64,000 nt of DNA, from assembly GCA_963795485.1 (NCBI GenBank), contig CAWCIL010000001.1:203886-267885 (forward strand), read 5' to 3'. Each line of letters begins with the position of its first letter. The stretch's first letter is position 1. Made by a program: the position numbers and the translations under genes. The DNA is from AP-15 sp963795485 (GTDB taxonomy: Bacteria > Pseudomonadota > Alphaproteobacteria > ATCC43930 > CGMCC-115725). This document shows, piece by piece, positions 44,891 through 57,321 of this stretch. The notes beneath the pieces were generated by a model. It was given only the letters and a program-made list of their open reading frames with translations, made no database searches and was not told where the DNA came from.

Positions 44891-46456
44891 GTGACCAGCG
44901 CGCCCGGGAACCTGCCCGACGAGATCGCCGCGCTGCAGGCAGCGCTGGCCGCCGAGTGCACCGCGCCAGGAGCGCAGGCGCGCGCCTGCGGTGCCGAGGC
45001 GATGGTGGCGCGCATCTGAAGCTGCTGATCGCCAAGCTGCGGCGCGAGCAGTACGGGCAATCCTCCGAGCGCGGCCGCAAGCTGCTCGACCAGCTGGAAC
45101 TGCCACTCGAGGAAGTGGCGGCGAGCGCGGCCGAGGACGAAGCCGCCACGGCACAAAGCGAGGGCACGGCGGTCGGCCCGTTTACCCGCAGAAAGCCGGT
45201 GCGGGCGCCGTTTCCGGTGTGTCTGCCGCGCGGGCGGGTGGCGATCCCCGGCGCGAGCGCCTGTCCGTGCTGCGGCGGCAAGCCGAGCAAACTCGGCGAG
45301 ACGATCACCGGGACGCTGGAGGTCGTGCCGCGGCAGGGGAAGGTGATCCAGACCGTGTGCGAGAGGTTCGCTTGCCGGTCGTGCGAGAAGATCACCCGGC
45401 CGCCGGCGCCGTTCCACGTCATCCCGCGCGGCCATGTCGGGCCGAGCCTGCTGGCGATGATCCTAGACGCCAAACACGGCGAGGATCGGCCGCTGAACCG
45501 GCAGAGCGAAGCCTATGCCCGCGAGGGCGTCAACCTCGATGTCTCGACCTTGGCCGATCATGTCGGCGCCGGCGCGGCCGTCCTGAGCCCGCTTACCGAG
45601 CTGATCCGCCGCCACGTCTTCGCTGCCGAGCGCGTGCACGGCGACGAAACGACGGTGCCGGTGCTCGCCCGAGGAAAGACGATCACCGGCCGGCTGTGGA
45701 CCTATCTGCGCGACGACCGGCCGTTTGCCGGGCCCGACCCGCCGGCGGCGGTGTTCTTTCTACTCGCGCAATCGCGCCGGCGAGCATCCTGCCCGGCACC
45801 TGGGCGGCTATGCCGGCATCCTGCAGGCCGACGCCTATGCCGGGTTCGGCGAGCTTTACGACGGCAAACGCAAACCGGGCCCGATCACCGAGGCGGCTTG
45901 CTCGAGCCATGGCCGGCGCCGCTTCTTCGAGCAGGCCGATCTGCGCAAAGCGCCGCTGGCGGTCGAGGCGGTCCAGCGTATCGACGAGATCTTCGCCATC
46001 GAGCGCAGGATCAATGGCCGGCCGGCCGGCGGTTGGCGGTGCGGCAGAGGGACAGCAAGCCGGTCGTCGCCGACCTCGAAAAATGGATGCGCGCCCGGCT
46101 ATCGCGACACGCCGCGACCGCCCAGGCGATCGACTATAGGCTGACCCGCTGGCCGGCCTTCACCCGCTTCCTCGACGACGGCCGCATCTGCCTCGGCAAC
46201 AACGCCGCCGAACGCGCGCTGCGCGGCATTGCCCCTGGGCGCCGATCATGGCGGTTCGCCGGTTCCGATTCGCGGCGGCGAACGAGCGGCGGCGATGTTC
46301 ACGCTGATCGCCACGACCAAGCTCAACGACATCGCCCCGCAAGCCTGGCTCGCCGACGTGCTCGCCCGCATCGCCGATCATCCCGCCTCCCGGCTCTCCG
46401 AGCTTCTCCCCTGGCGTTGGAGAAAGCCCCACGATCAAGCCGCTGCTGCTGCTTGA
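44891..46456 (+). pseudogene. IS66 transposase TnpC, multiply frameshifted
   Basis: From GTG 44891 the frame reads VTSAPGNLPDEIAALQAALA; after an indel near 45010 LKLLIAKLRREQYGQSSERG, then the zinc-binding CPCCGGKPSKLGE and the catalytic stretch KHGEDRPLNRQSEAYAREGV and VHGDETTVPVLARG. Further changes near 45760, 46030 and 46240 give GGYAGILQADAYAGFGELYD, CLGNNAAERALRGIA and FTLIATTKLNDIAPQAWLAD. The DDE residues are present but never in one frame. Confidence 0.8.
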
Positions 46457-46558
46457 TGCCCAACATGCCGCGGTCTTCGGCGGATGCTACCTTGCAAACC
46501 GGCTCCGCCGGGTTATCATGATGCTTGGGTGCGCGCCTTGGTATGGCCGCATCAGGAT

Positions 46559-46633
46559 GCGGGCGTAGCTCAGGGGTAGAGCACAACCTTGCCAAGGTTG
46601 GGGTCGAGGGTTCGAATCCCTTCGCCCGCTCCA
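46559..46633 (+). tRNA. tRNA-Gly (anticodon GCC)
   Basis: Acceptor GCGGGCG pairs with CGCCCGC, D-arm GTAGCTCAGGGGTAGAGC, anticodon stem CAACC/GGTTG around loop TTGCCAA (anticodon GCC), T-arm GAGGGTTCGAATCCCTTC, discriminator T and encoded CCA. It lies at the edge of the defence operon, as integration sites often do. Confidence 0.95.
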
Positions 46634-46662
46634 AAATCTCTCAGATATTTCAAGCAGTTGAA

Positions 46663-46686
46663 AACAGTCCTTCGGGGCCGTTTTTG
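46663..46686 (+). terminator. intrinsic terminator after tRNA-Gly
   Basis: AACAGTCC-TTCG-GGGCCGTT stem with a TTCG tetraloop, one mismatch and one G-T pair, directly followed by TTTTTG. Positioned about 30 bases after the tRNA. Confidence 0.7.
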
Positions 46687-46872
46687 CTTACACGGCCACG
46701 TACGGTCGAAAATGTAAGCTCCTTGTAAGCAGGAGGTTGGAAAGCGCCGGATACGATGGCGCGACCTCGGCACTGCCCATGCGGTGATTCCTCGGACTGA
46801 AAGCGGGAACTGGCGCTGAGTCACAGCCACCGCTTGGATGCTGCTGACCGGGGAAGGCGGCAATTTCACGGG

Positions 46873-49800
46873 TCAGTCCTCCTCGAAGCCCTGGCTTGTG
46901 AACTTCAGGGTGCGGCTGTTCTCGGTCACCGTTCTGACGACGTTGTCCGGTGCGCCAGAGGGTATTCTCGCCTCGATCTCGATTGTCACGGTGACCTCAG
47001 ACCCCACCAAGCCGACAAGGTGGGAAATTACCTCATCGGCGATGCGGCCGGCATCACGGCCGACTCGAGCTGGATCAACGACCACCGTGCCATGAAAGCG
47101 ATTCGGAGTTCGGGCGACCGGCTTACCTGGGGTGGGGCCATCGCCGGGCGCAACGGGCTCTCCGCCCGGTCGCTCGGCGGTCTCTCCGCCGGTCGAAGGT
47201 CCTGGCCTCAGTGCGGTGTCGGCAGCTTGCTGCCGCACCGCGACATCTGCCTTAACAAGGACTCCGCCAAGGCTATCGACCGAACCGACTACCTGCTGTC
47301 CGCAACGCAGGCCACGATACCGTCCGGCCGCCTCGTCGAAGCTGTCTGCGAAGGCGAATGACTCGCTTTGCCACAGCAACAGGCCCAGTCCGTCCTGGAC
47401 CGCTGCCGCGAGCACCTGTGAGTTTTTCAGGCGTGGCAGATACAAGTATCCCGCGAAATCCTCTGCGAGCTGTTTGATGGCGACATCATCGCCTCGCCAA
47501 AGCGGAATCCGGTCGAGCTCCATCCGCAGGCGGGTTCCGGCCAATGCCGGCACCAGCAGCTCTTCATTGCGAAGCCGTTTGCTGGCACGGACGGCGAGCG
47601 CGTCCTGGCCGGAGAGACGGTACGCATGCCATTCGACGGGAGACTGCGGGCTGCTTTGTGCTGGAACCAGGAGCCATTGGTAGGTTTCGGGGAGCCGGGC
47701 AACAACAGCGCCATCGGCAGACTTCAGCTGGGTTTCGGCTTGCTTCAACTGTTGGGGGTCGAGGTTGAGAGCTTCCTTTTCCAGGGTGATCGACTCCCAG
47801 GCCAGGTAGCGACGCACTGCCTCGTCCAGATCCTGCAGCCGGGTCTGATCGACCGCCAGGAACGTCAACGTGTTCCTGAACAGTCGTGGCGCAGCACCGC
47901 GCGACTCCAGGATGGCAGTGGCTGCTGCTTCGGCTTTGTTCGTCGGATCCTTGCTGTAAGGGTGGTCGATGCTCAGCACCACCAGGCGAGCATCCATGTC
48001 GTCGGGCACATCAGCACCAGACTGCGGCAATGGATGGATCCGGCGGAACTCACCGGCGGAACGCAGATCGAGTCGCAGCCGGCGATCAATCTCCTGCACC
48101 ACCGCGTCCGGATTCCGCTTCAACTGCTCTGCGCGGTCATCCGCGAGCTTGGTGACCGTCGGTTGCGTCGAGTACCAGTACCGATTGCCGTCGTGATACA
48201 GATAGGTGGCGACCCCGCTCAGACGTCGAAGGGCATCGCCAAACACAGCAGGTGATTCCCCGGGCATGACGCAGCCGAGTTTAACGCGCCGGTCTTCCAG
48301 GCCTCGATGCGCCGCTTGTGTGAGTGGCGCGGAGCCTAGGTAAATAGCGCGCGCGACGCGCCGGCACGCGGCGAACTTACCGAGGTTGGGCACTTCGCCA
48401 TCGAGCCGAAGCGGCAACGAGCTGGGGCCGTCCACGTCCTTCTCGATGACTGGCACCCAGTTGTCCGAAAGATAACGCGTCAGCTCGAATTGGACCCGCG
48501 GATCATCGATCGAGATGTTCGCCGGCAGGATCATTGGGTTGCGGTCGCCCTTCTCCCAAAGGCTGTGGATCACTGCGGCCATGAGGCGCAACACGCCGCG
48601 CGTGCGTTGGAATTTCACCAAAGTCGACCAATCGGTGTAGAGCCGGTCGAAGATCTCAGGATGGATTGGATAGGCGGCCTTGAGCCGCTTTTCGTAGTCA
48701 GCATCGCGGCACTCAGGCGGGAATTCCTGATGTTGCGTCCGGTAGAGGTCCGCGAAGGCGCGCGCCACTACGTCGCGGTCTTTGAATTGCGCCGGATCGG
48801 CCATCGGCTCGAAAAGCCGTCGCCGCACAATTTCGAAGCCCTCTTCGGCGCTGGCAGGCCGCCAAGAAGATTCGACGCGGCCGACAACATTGCGGAGCCG
48901 ATCAAGCGCCTCGCGTCCGCGCTGGCCGCCTACTTCGACATCGTCGGCTTTCGTGTGAAGCGAGCCCGACGTATCCGAGGCGGGAAGGCTGATGACGAGC
49001 AAACAGTTATTCGCCAGCTTCGCCGACTCGGTCGAGAACCTGGGCGAAAGTGAACTGGGTTTCGAATCCGCCCGCTGGCAAGTCGGATTGATCGTGGAGC
49101 TGGCGTGCGTAGGCAACCCACTCATCGATCAAAATCAGGCATGGCCCGTATTCGACGAATAGCTCGCGCAGGACGTCGCCAGGGGAGGTCGCCTTCTCGT
49201 CGTCCGCCTGGATCCGTGCAAACGCCTTCTTGCCGCCAAGCTGCCAGGCGAGTTCACCCCAGAGCGTGCGTACGACCGTGCCATCAGGCTTCGTTGAAGG
49301 ATTGCCGGGTGAGATCTTATTGCCCACCAGCACCACGCGCTTCGCGGTCGGGAGCTTGGTGGCTCCCGCTTGGGTCATCACCGAATCGATACCGGCGAGC
49401 TCCGTTGGCGCTATGCCCGAAAACAGGTGATAGAGCGCCAACATCGAATGCGTTTTGCCGCCGCCGAAGTTGGTTTGAAGTTGCACAACAGGGTCAGCGC
49501 CCTTGCCCGACAGCCGCTGCACGGCGCCAACCAGCATCCCCCTGAGACTCTCAGTCAGGTATGTGCGACGGAAAAACTCGACCGGGTTCTTATATTCGTC
49601 AGTCCCTTCGCCGAGATGAACCTGCCACAGATCGGCTGCGAATTCGGCTTGTTGGTAACGGCCGCTGGCGACATCCTTGTGCGGGGTCACGACCTCGCGC
49701 CAAGGCTTCAGGCTTCCCGTCACTTGGCTCTCGATAGCGGTTCCGGCGCTCTTCCGCTTTTCACTCCGCATCTGTTCGTCGAAGATCAGCCGACGCAGTT

Positions 49801-50206
49801 CCATCTTCATTTTGCCGACCTCATCGGCCTGCGAGGCGGAAACGGCCGTAAGCAGACGCGCGATTGAATCAAGCGCCCGGTCGGTATCATCACCGGAAAA
49901 TGGTTCCTGATGCGCCCAGCGGTTGCGGTAGCCACGCACTTCGCCGACGAGGCCACGCTCGGCCGGCCCTAGGGTCTTGCGGAACACATCGTTCCAGCCG
50001 TCCCACATGAGCTTCAACAGCAGCGCGGAGTCCCACTGGGCGATGGGCTTGTCACGAACGATCGGATCTTCGGCCATCGCTTGCACGGCTTGGACGGATT
50101 GCCCGTTCTTCAGGGTGCTCTTGACCTCCCGCTCGACGAACGGAGCCAGACCTACCTTGAGAAGATCAAGGGCTTTGCCAACGCGTTCCTGGTTCGTGAT
50201 CGCCAT
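46873..50206 (-). CDS. DUF499 AAA+ ATPase with Swt1-type HEPN domain, frameshifted
   Basis: About 1,110 residues if one base is removed near 49014. Residues 55-120 (LLLKLMWDGWNDVFRKTLGP, RGYRNRWAHQ) look like a Swt1-type HEPN domain, with the RNase-type Arg94-x4-His99. The P-loop NFGGGKTHSM (247-255) and ILIDEWVAY (358-366, Walker B) mark the DUF499 ATPase; the frame then breaks at VGEAG and resumes NNCLLVISLPASDTSGS and on to a helical C-terminus. DUF499 proteins accompany DUF1156 methyltransferases in anti-phage loci. Last gene of the leftward operon, three bases after the methyltransferase. Confidence 0.8.
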
Positions 50207-50209
50207 AGC

Positions 50210-53107
50210 TTAGGCCCTCCCGAACATGTCAGATTGCATAGGCGCGGTCGTGGGGGCGCCTTCGCGGGCCAGTCGAGTGACTTCGGGCCAACTTTGCACA
50301 AGTCCATTGTAGGACAGAGCCTCGGCCGCCCGCTTCTTGCGTTCGCATAGCGCGTAGAGGCGATAGGCCAACTCACGGGCGATTTCTGCCCTTGCGCCAA
50401 GCTTTGCTAGCAACTCGCCGGCGGTGGCTTCGCCACCAGCCTCCAGCACCCGGATCATCTGATGCACCATTTCCCATGCTGTAAGGCGCGGGTCTGTGGT
50501 GGGATTCCAGTTCTCTGGCAGCTCAGCGGGCTTTAGTAAGCGAACCTTACCGTGGCTCGACGCAATTGTGCCTGCCTCAACCATGCCGGAGACGCTTGTG
50601 TTCTTGGCCTTTGAGAGCGTCTCAGCCACCCCTTACTCACCTTCTGCGAAACCGTACTGTTCGAACCAAGCGAGCGCCCATCGGCTATCAGAATCAAAGT
50701 CGCCTTCCTGCTCGGTTAGAGCTTCGTCAAGAGTCTGATTGATGAGTGCCAGAGCCTCCCGCACCGAAAGGGGCTTCCCTTCAGCGTCGAGGACTTTCGA
50801 GTAGCGGGTGTAAACTGCCATCCCCGGGCCAATTGCGGCCTGTGCAAGATCCACCGGAGCAACGTTTCCGCTCTGGAGATGAACGAGCGCTATCGGTAAA
50901 TCGGCTTTTAGTGCGTTGAGGAAATTCCGGCGAGTGGCAGTTGCCGCATTCGCGCCACGCCGACGACAGACCAAGATAATACTGGACGCAAGGGCATTGG
51001 AATCGTTCTCTCGCATTCTGCCAGGCTTCTCAGTTCGCATTGGCCAAGTGCCCCGGACCTCGAAACCCGCCTGAATTATGGCGCCAAGAAAAGTTTCCCA
51101 TCCAGTGCTTACAGAACCCTCATCGCCATCGCTCTCCGATTGTTTGAAAGCGTAGTATAGCGTGAGTGGAAACGCAGGGTGCGCCTGGTCAGCAAGTTGA
51201 TGCATCGCGCGTGTCATGCCTTCCAGAAAATACTTTTCTGCCTGTTCCCTGCCGCCATGGCGATCTGGCGTCGCGACCAGTTCATCGGCTTTTGGTACCG
51301 TAAGAGTAGCGAAGAGATCGGGCAAAATAGGTTTGAGCGCACGACGAAGCCAGACATAGAAGAAATCGGAGAGGTCGGCGTACCCAATGTTGTCGTAATA
51401 GGGGGGATCGGTACTTACACATCTGCCACTCGAGAGTTTCTGATGTTGTGCATCCGCGATAACTGCACACCCTGGCTTGCCCACCATCAAACCTTCAACC
51501 GTTCGAGCAATGCCTGCTAATGACACAACTAAGTCGCCCGCAGCGCCGGCGAATGGGTTAACTTCTGCATAGTCCCATACCATCGGTAGGGCATGACGTC
51601 CAAAGACATGCACAGATTGGTCCCGAGATGTACTCCACTGAACGAGCGAGGCGTTGTAGTCGCTCAACTTGCTGACACCCAAACCCAGATAAACCGCTAC
51701 AGCGTCAGCATATGCTTGCGTACCGGTGCCACCCAAATCCAGACTGCGACCATCGTTCGGCAGGCCCGCAGAAACCGCATCCCGCTCTACGAGCTTGCGC
51801 GCCTCCTGCACCATATCCGCGTAGGTCGTCAGTGCCACAAGCTGACGGTCGGTAAAGAGATCACTCCATTTCGTCATGCCATAGTTGCCGACGCGAAAGC
51901 CGAGCGCTTGTTGGAAGAACTCGAAATCAGGTTTCCAGTCCGGCTGCGCCCACTCAGCGACAGCTTGCATTTCCAGAGTTGCCGGTAGATATACGCGTCC
52001 ACCATCTGTATCTGCGACGACCGCCATCATCCGTGCGCCCATACGCCCGGCTTTACCCTCAGCCTTGATATAGTCACCAGTGATTGGGGTCCCCGACATC
52101 AAACATCGAAAGTTTGCCCCGCGCGCAAGCTTCGTACCCTTTTTTGCCGCCTCAATGTCTTTCGGCTTACCCACCTTTACAGCGAACCGATATCCGTCGT
52201 TGTCGAGCACAGGCTCAACGTAGGCTTCCTTCCCAGACTTCGTGGCGAGCATGAAGTTGGAGGCTAGGGGTACGGCGATCTGCGCGAACGCGGGATTCGG
52301 ACTCCTCACCGTGCGTGCCCAAAGCCACGCTATGACAGTGAGTTTCTTGCCCACTAGCGGCTTTAGGTCTGGCCGGTCATTCACCATGCCCAGCGTCACC
52401 TCGACCTCCGGGTAGTGGTGACCGATGCGCTTCGCCGCCTCATCGCGCATCCACTGGCCGTAATAGCGCACGTCCTCGGCCAACCCTTGCGCGCCGCGCC
52501 ACTGCCGCGGGTCCAACGATTTCTGCCCCCGTTCCTTCGAGTTCACCGGTGGCTTGCCGGCGAACTTCGGTGGTATCTCAATCATTGCCTTGTTAATCAG
52601 CACGGCTACGGGATTGAGGTCGCTGGCATAGCTCTCCAGTCCGAGCCTCTGCGCTTCAAGCGGCAGCGCGCCGCCGCCGGCAAACGGATCATGGAAACCA
52701 GGCAACTTGTGCCTGTTGAAAAGTTCCTTTGCTCCCGGGTGATCGACATTCTCCGCACAGGCCGAACGCCAGCTCTGCCAGATCTCGGCGCGCGCCCGTT
52801 CTAGGACTTCCTCATTGGTGGTATTTTCCCACTGCACTAAATCCTCAATGATCTTGAACAGCCGCTGACGCTCCTTTTCCTGCGCCTTCTCTGTGCGGAA
52901 TATATCCGTGTGTGCTGACGGATCATCGACCATCTGCGCGAAGATCACCGCTCGCGCAGCTGCCAGCGGCCGACGTGCCCACCACAGATGCAGCGTGCTC
53001 GGGTGTCCGTGCCGGATGGACTTCTCCCGCGCGGAAGCTTTGTTGATTGCCTCCAGCGGCAACGCCACCTCGATCAGTTTCTTTTTTGGGTTATTGCTGG
53101 TGGTCAT
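50210..53107 (-). CDS. DUF1156 DNA methyltransferase with a premature stop at codon 825
   Basis: 965 codons. N-terminal DUF1156: KKKLIEVALPLEAINKASAR and HPSTLHLWWARRPLAAARAV. Motif I is FHDPFAGGGALPLEAQ (near 139) and motif IV DPPYYDNIGYADLSDF (near 567), an N6-adenine type methyltransferase. At 50635-50633 TAA stands where homologues have Tyr, inside WFEQYGFAEGE-Tyr-GVAETLSK; the frame continues to 50210 with the conserved C-terminus (VHQMIRVLEAGGEATAGELL, CERKKRAAEALSYNGLVQSW). The tail of about 139 residues might be made separately from the GTG at 50629. Overlaps the ATPase gene by 17 bases. Confidence 0.83.
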
Positions 53108-56100
53108 GATCAAGAACCAATCGATACGTGGCTGGGTAAAGGGTGAGATCGCCGTCATCGCGCATGGCGCGCAACTGCGCGCCTGGCACTTCGATGGGGT
53201 CACCCTGCGGGGTTGAGAGAATGAGGGCGTAGAGCTCCGGGAACTTGTCCATCAACCCCCAGATGTCTGCATCAAGCTGGAGCGGCTGCTGCTCCAGGCA
53301 GTGATCCTTGGGCCAATAGTGATGGACGAGTTCGCCTTTCGCCGTCCGCCGCTCCCAGGGGAAGCGGTCATCGTGTGCCTTGCCGATCCAACTTCCGTCG
53401 GCATGGAAGAAGCGCTCGTCACTCTCCTTCTGATAGCCAAGGGACCGCGCAAACCGTTCAATGATGCTCGGCTTGGCAGGTCTCGGAGCGGGGCGCTCCT
53501 TTGGTGGCCCACTATCCACCCCGTCCAACTCGCCTTGATGCTCGTCGCGCTGGTCGGTGGAATCGGGTTCGGGCGCGGTTGTCGCCTCAGCTGCGTCGGC
53601 TGCTGGTGTGACTACTCCATCGGCGGGGTCACCCGGTGGAAGGACATCAATGGGCCTTGGCTCCTCGTCGGGGTGTTGGGTAGGCGCAACGCCCATGAGC
53701 GTCGTGTCAGGTTCCGAGATCGTGGGGGCTATGCGAGGGGCGAGCTTGAAATTCTCTTCCACGTACTCGGTCACGTCGTCCGCTGATCGGCCGAAACAAT
53801 AGTTGAGCGCCGCAGTGACATCAGATCGGCCAAAGACCTTTCCCAGCCGTTCCGGCACCAGCCGCGCGAGCTTCGCCCGCGGGAGTGGCTCGACGAATAC
53901 CGTCTGGTACAGCCACACGACCTCGGCAGGCTTCGGTGTTCCGGCTGGGGCGCCGTCGATATAGGGAATGATTTCCAGCGTCGGTGAGGTCCGCCATACA
54001 GTTCGGGCAAGATCCTCCGCGGAGGCGCGTATTCGTTGCGTTTCACCTCCGTCATCAAGTTCAATCCGACAGAGTTCAGCACCCAATCGGGTGAGCCACG
54101 GATGCTTCTCCGGCGCCCCCGCGAACAGCGGGTCCTGTTGAAGGCGTTCCACGATGCGGCTGGCAAGACGCGGAATGTCCCCGAAAGGAAACGTCTCCGT
54201 GATCTCCGCCGGCAACCGCTGGAAGTCCGCAGTCTTCTGCTTCACCCATTCGTGCAGATGGCTGTATTCCGTAAGGGTCTGCATCGTGAGCGCATATTCA
54301 AGCGTCGTGACCGGCACCCATTCGCGCGCAAGGTTCAACCAGTGACCGCACTCCTGCCATATCCGGTTGGCATGGCGGGACATGAGCGCCCGCACACGGC
54401 GCGCATCGTCCTGGGATAGGGGCTTGCCGGTGGTAAGTTGCTTCAACCACTGAATGGCGAGGTCCGCGGTCGCCTGCTCCGCGACGCCGATCTTCCGCCA
54501 AAGCGACAGGTCCCGAACCGAGGCGCGAATGACGGCGGCGCCTGGCACATCCTCTTCATCGGAAGAGAGATACACACCCGGCAGTGTGGCCCAGCCAGCA
54601 CCGTCGGTAAGGATGATCTTCTCCTCCCGAAACGCCTTCTTGATGTTCAGAAGATCGGCGGTGGAACATGTGTCGACCATCTGGTCGAGACGCCGATACC
54701 ATTTCTCGACTTCTTGGACCGGGGGCTTTGCCGATTGCGCCAGGGCGCGAAGGCAATCTATCAGGCGGTCCGGCCCGGTGGGTGTGTCCCTGACCCCGAG
54801 CAGCGCCAACAGCGGCCTGGTGGCTTCTCGATCTAGCAGCCCATGGACAAAGAACTCTACGTCGATAAGAGCCTCAGTTTCCGGCGTTCGGCGAAGCATC
54901 TCGGCCGGCTTGCGAAGGAAACCCCGCGTGTCCGGCAGGCACGGTAGATCCCGGAACTTGAGGATCCATGCTGGCAGGATTTCATCAGTGGTTATCGCGC
55001 GCGTGCTTCCATTCGTCGCGACGTGCAGCGCGCGAGCGCTAGATGCTGACGACCAGAAGCGTTCCGTCTGTGCCAGGATGCGATCCAGAACGCGCGCCCA
55101 AAGACGATCGTCATCCTTTGCGGTGGCCGCCCACTGGTTCCAGAACGCATCATCGAAGTCCCAATCCTCCAGCATGAAACTCGACGTCTTGTAGTGAAAG
55201 ATCGGGGCAGACGTTGAGCCGCGCCGCCGGAGTTCGGCTTCGATTCTCTGCCGGCCATACACGTCGAAGCGTTTTTGTTTGAGTGGGACACATTCCAGCA
55301 GGCCAGAGCGCCCCGACGAGATCCATCGCCGCCATTCCTCGGCGGTGCATGAGGTGAAGTCCTTCGAATAATCGGGATGAAGAAGATGCTCTGCGCACCA
55401 GCCCTTCGGCAAAAGAGGTTCCAGGGTCCCGTCTCGGTCGAAAAGAACAGCATGGGCACGCGATCGCAGTCGAAGATCGGTCGACGCAAATCTGAAGGAT
55501 TCGCCTGCTGATGCCCCCAGCTTTGCGGCGATTTGGGCAAGCTGGACGCAGTTGGCGAGGGTTTTCAACTCCTGAATGAAAAATCCGGCGGCGACCTGAT
55601 CGATGACCTTGCCGACGTCGCTGGACTCCTCAAGGCCGAGAGCTTTGAGCACGGCCTGTGCGGCGGCGGCCTCCTGTTCGAGTTCGGCGTCTTCAGCGCC
55701 CTCGGTAGTCCTGCGCTGCTCCGTAATGAAGCGCGTCCAGTTCTGGTTCAGCACGAGCAGGTGGGCGGACAGAAACTCCCAGTCTTCCTCCGACTGAAGC
55801 AGGCGCTTTTCCCCCAATCTCACGACTTCACCAGCCGAATAGAGGACGTTCTTGCCTTGAACTGGAAATATGCGGAGCTTCGATCGATTGGCCGTCATGC
55901 GCCAACCGGTGACGTCCGGCGCGGCGTACGCCCATAATTTCAGAAGACGGCGCCACGTCTCCGGCCTTGGTAGATGCTTCGATTGGAGCGCAGCGAGGAC
56001 GTGTTCCTTGCCGACGCGCTCGACGACGCTCCGTTGCACCAGCTTTTCGCGATCGGCGCCTGACACATGTCTGGACAGCCCAGGTCGGCCAGCATTGTCG

Positions 56101-57321
56101 AGGAGGGAAGCGACCTGTTCGGCGGGCCAGACTTCGAACATGGCCTCGGGGAAAATGACGCTCTGTCCGCTCGAGATCAGCCCACCGTCGTTGGTGAGGA
56201 GGAAGGCATGGCCTTCGATCGCGCCATCAAACGCTTCCTCCACCGTCGTCGCGCACGTTCCCTCAAGCGAATTGTCATCGCGAACCACATTGGGGAGTAG
56301 CTCGTAGGCACGGGATCGTTCGACAAGGCTTGCACTCGGATCGCGCAGCCATTGAAGCATCACGGATGCTGCAAGCGATCCGACGCGTTCCAAGAGCCAT
56401 CTGATTTGTCGGCGATGTTTCCGGATCTTTGATCTTGAGGCGAGCCGGGTCCTGGATGAATGGTGCGTTGGAGGCGAAGGGCAGTGAAGTCTCCACTCCC
56501 GTCGGCAGCACGACAAAGAGGCGGCCCTTTGCGCCAAGGACGATCTCGACCTTGCAGGCGGGGAAGTCCGCCTCCTGGTCAGCGCCGAGAAGTCTCTCCT
56601 GCCGAATTTCCGACAGTGCATCGGCCGGAAACGCCTCGTCCGCAGATCGCGCGATCAGATAAGCATCGTCAGGCTTGTCATGCAGGGCCATCCACTCCGT
56701 ATCAGGGACTGGCCCGGAACCCATGCTGCCCCAGTGGATTTCACGGTCGCCGATCCGCAGACGACGAATGTGTTTGAAGAAAAGAAGGGAAACCGGGCTT
56801 TTGAGCCATTCCTCAAGGTTCTTTTCGACTTCGCGCTCACGATGAAGGTCGATGATTGGTACATGAACCTCGATATGGCGGGGTAGTGACGCGGCGCCGT
56901 TAATCCACTTCGGCTCGGTAAACCGTTGGCGCTCGAAAGCCACCGAGAGCGTGGGTGTCAGGAGACGGACTGTATCACCAAGGCTAAACGTGCTCTTGAA
57001 ACCAATGCCGCGGAAACCGATCGTATGCAGCGCACGCTTATTGGAATAACCGAACCGGCATAGCGAAGCGAAATGCTCCTCGGCAAAATCCTCTCCGTCA
57101 TGGGAGAAGATGAAGCTATGGTCCTCGATCCGCACCGTCGCTTCGGCTGCGCCGGCGTCGTCCGCGTTTTGCAATAGCTCCGAAAGAATGTGCCGAGGGC
57201 TCTGGACTTGCTTGAAGAGCTGAAGCCACGGCCCGGCGATTCCCGGATTGCCTTCCAGCAAGTCCCAGTCTCGCGCTGCCCGCTCGCGGATTCCGTCGAA
57301 GTAATGTGGCCGCCCAATCAT
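53091..57321 (-). CDS. sacsin-like GHKL ATPase, frameshifted
   Basis: About 1,409 residues if an extra base at 56399-56406 is removed. The Bergerat fold is clear: SELLQNADDAGA (48-57, the Mg-binding Asn), FSHDGEDFAEEHF (72-84) and IGFRGIGFKS (101-110, ATP lid). This is the sacsin/Hsp90-like N-terminal ATPase found in large prokaryotic defence proteins. After SPTN the frame shifts to RWLLERVGSLAASVMLQWLR and runs to the stop at 53091 as a long alpha-rich body with no other known domain. Its ATG overlaps the helicase stop as ATGA. No catalytic nuclease motif seen. Confidence 0.8.

Noticed and set aside
44875..46521. A single long 548-codon IS66 transposase.
   Set aside because: Only parts of this frame match TnpC; several stretches read through other frames, so the intact length is accidental.
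50210..50629. A separate 139-residue small protein gene between methyltransferase and DUF499 genes.
   Set aside because: It is in the same frame as the methyltransferase after a stop and reads as that family's C-terminus; kept as part of one gene with a nonsense codon.
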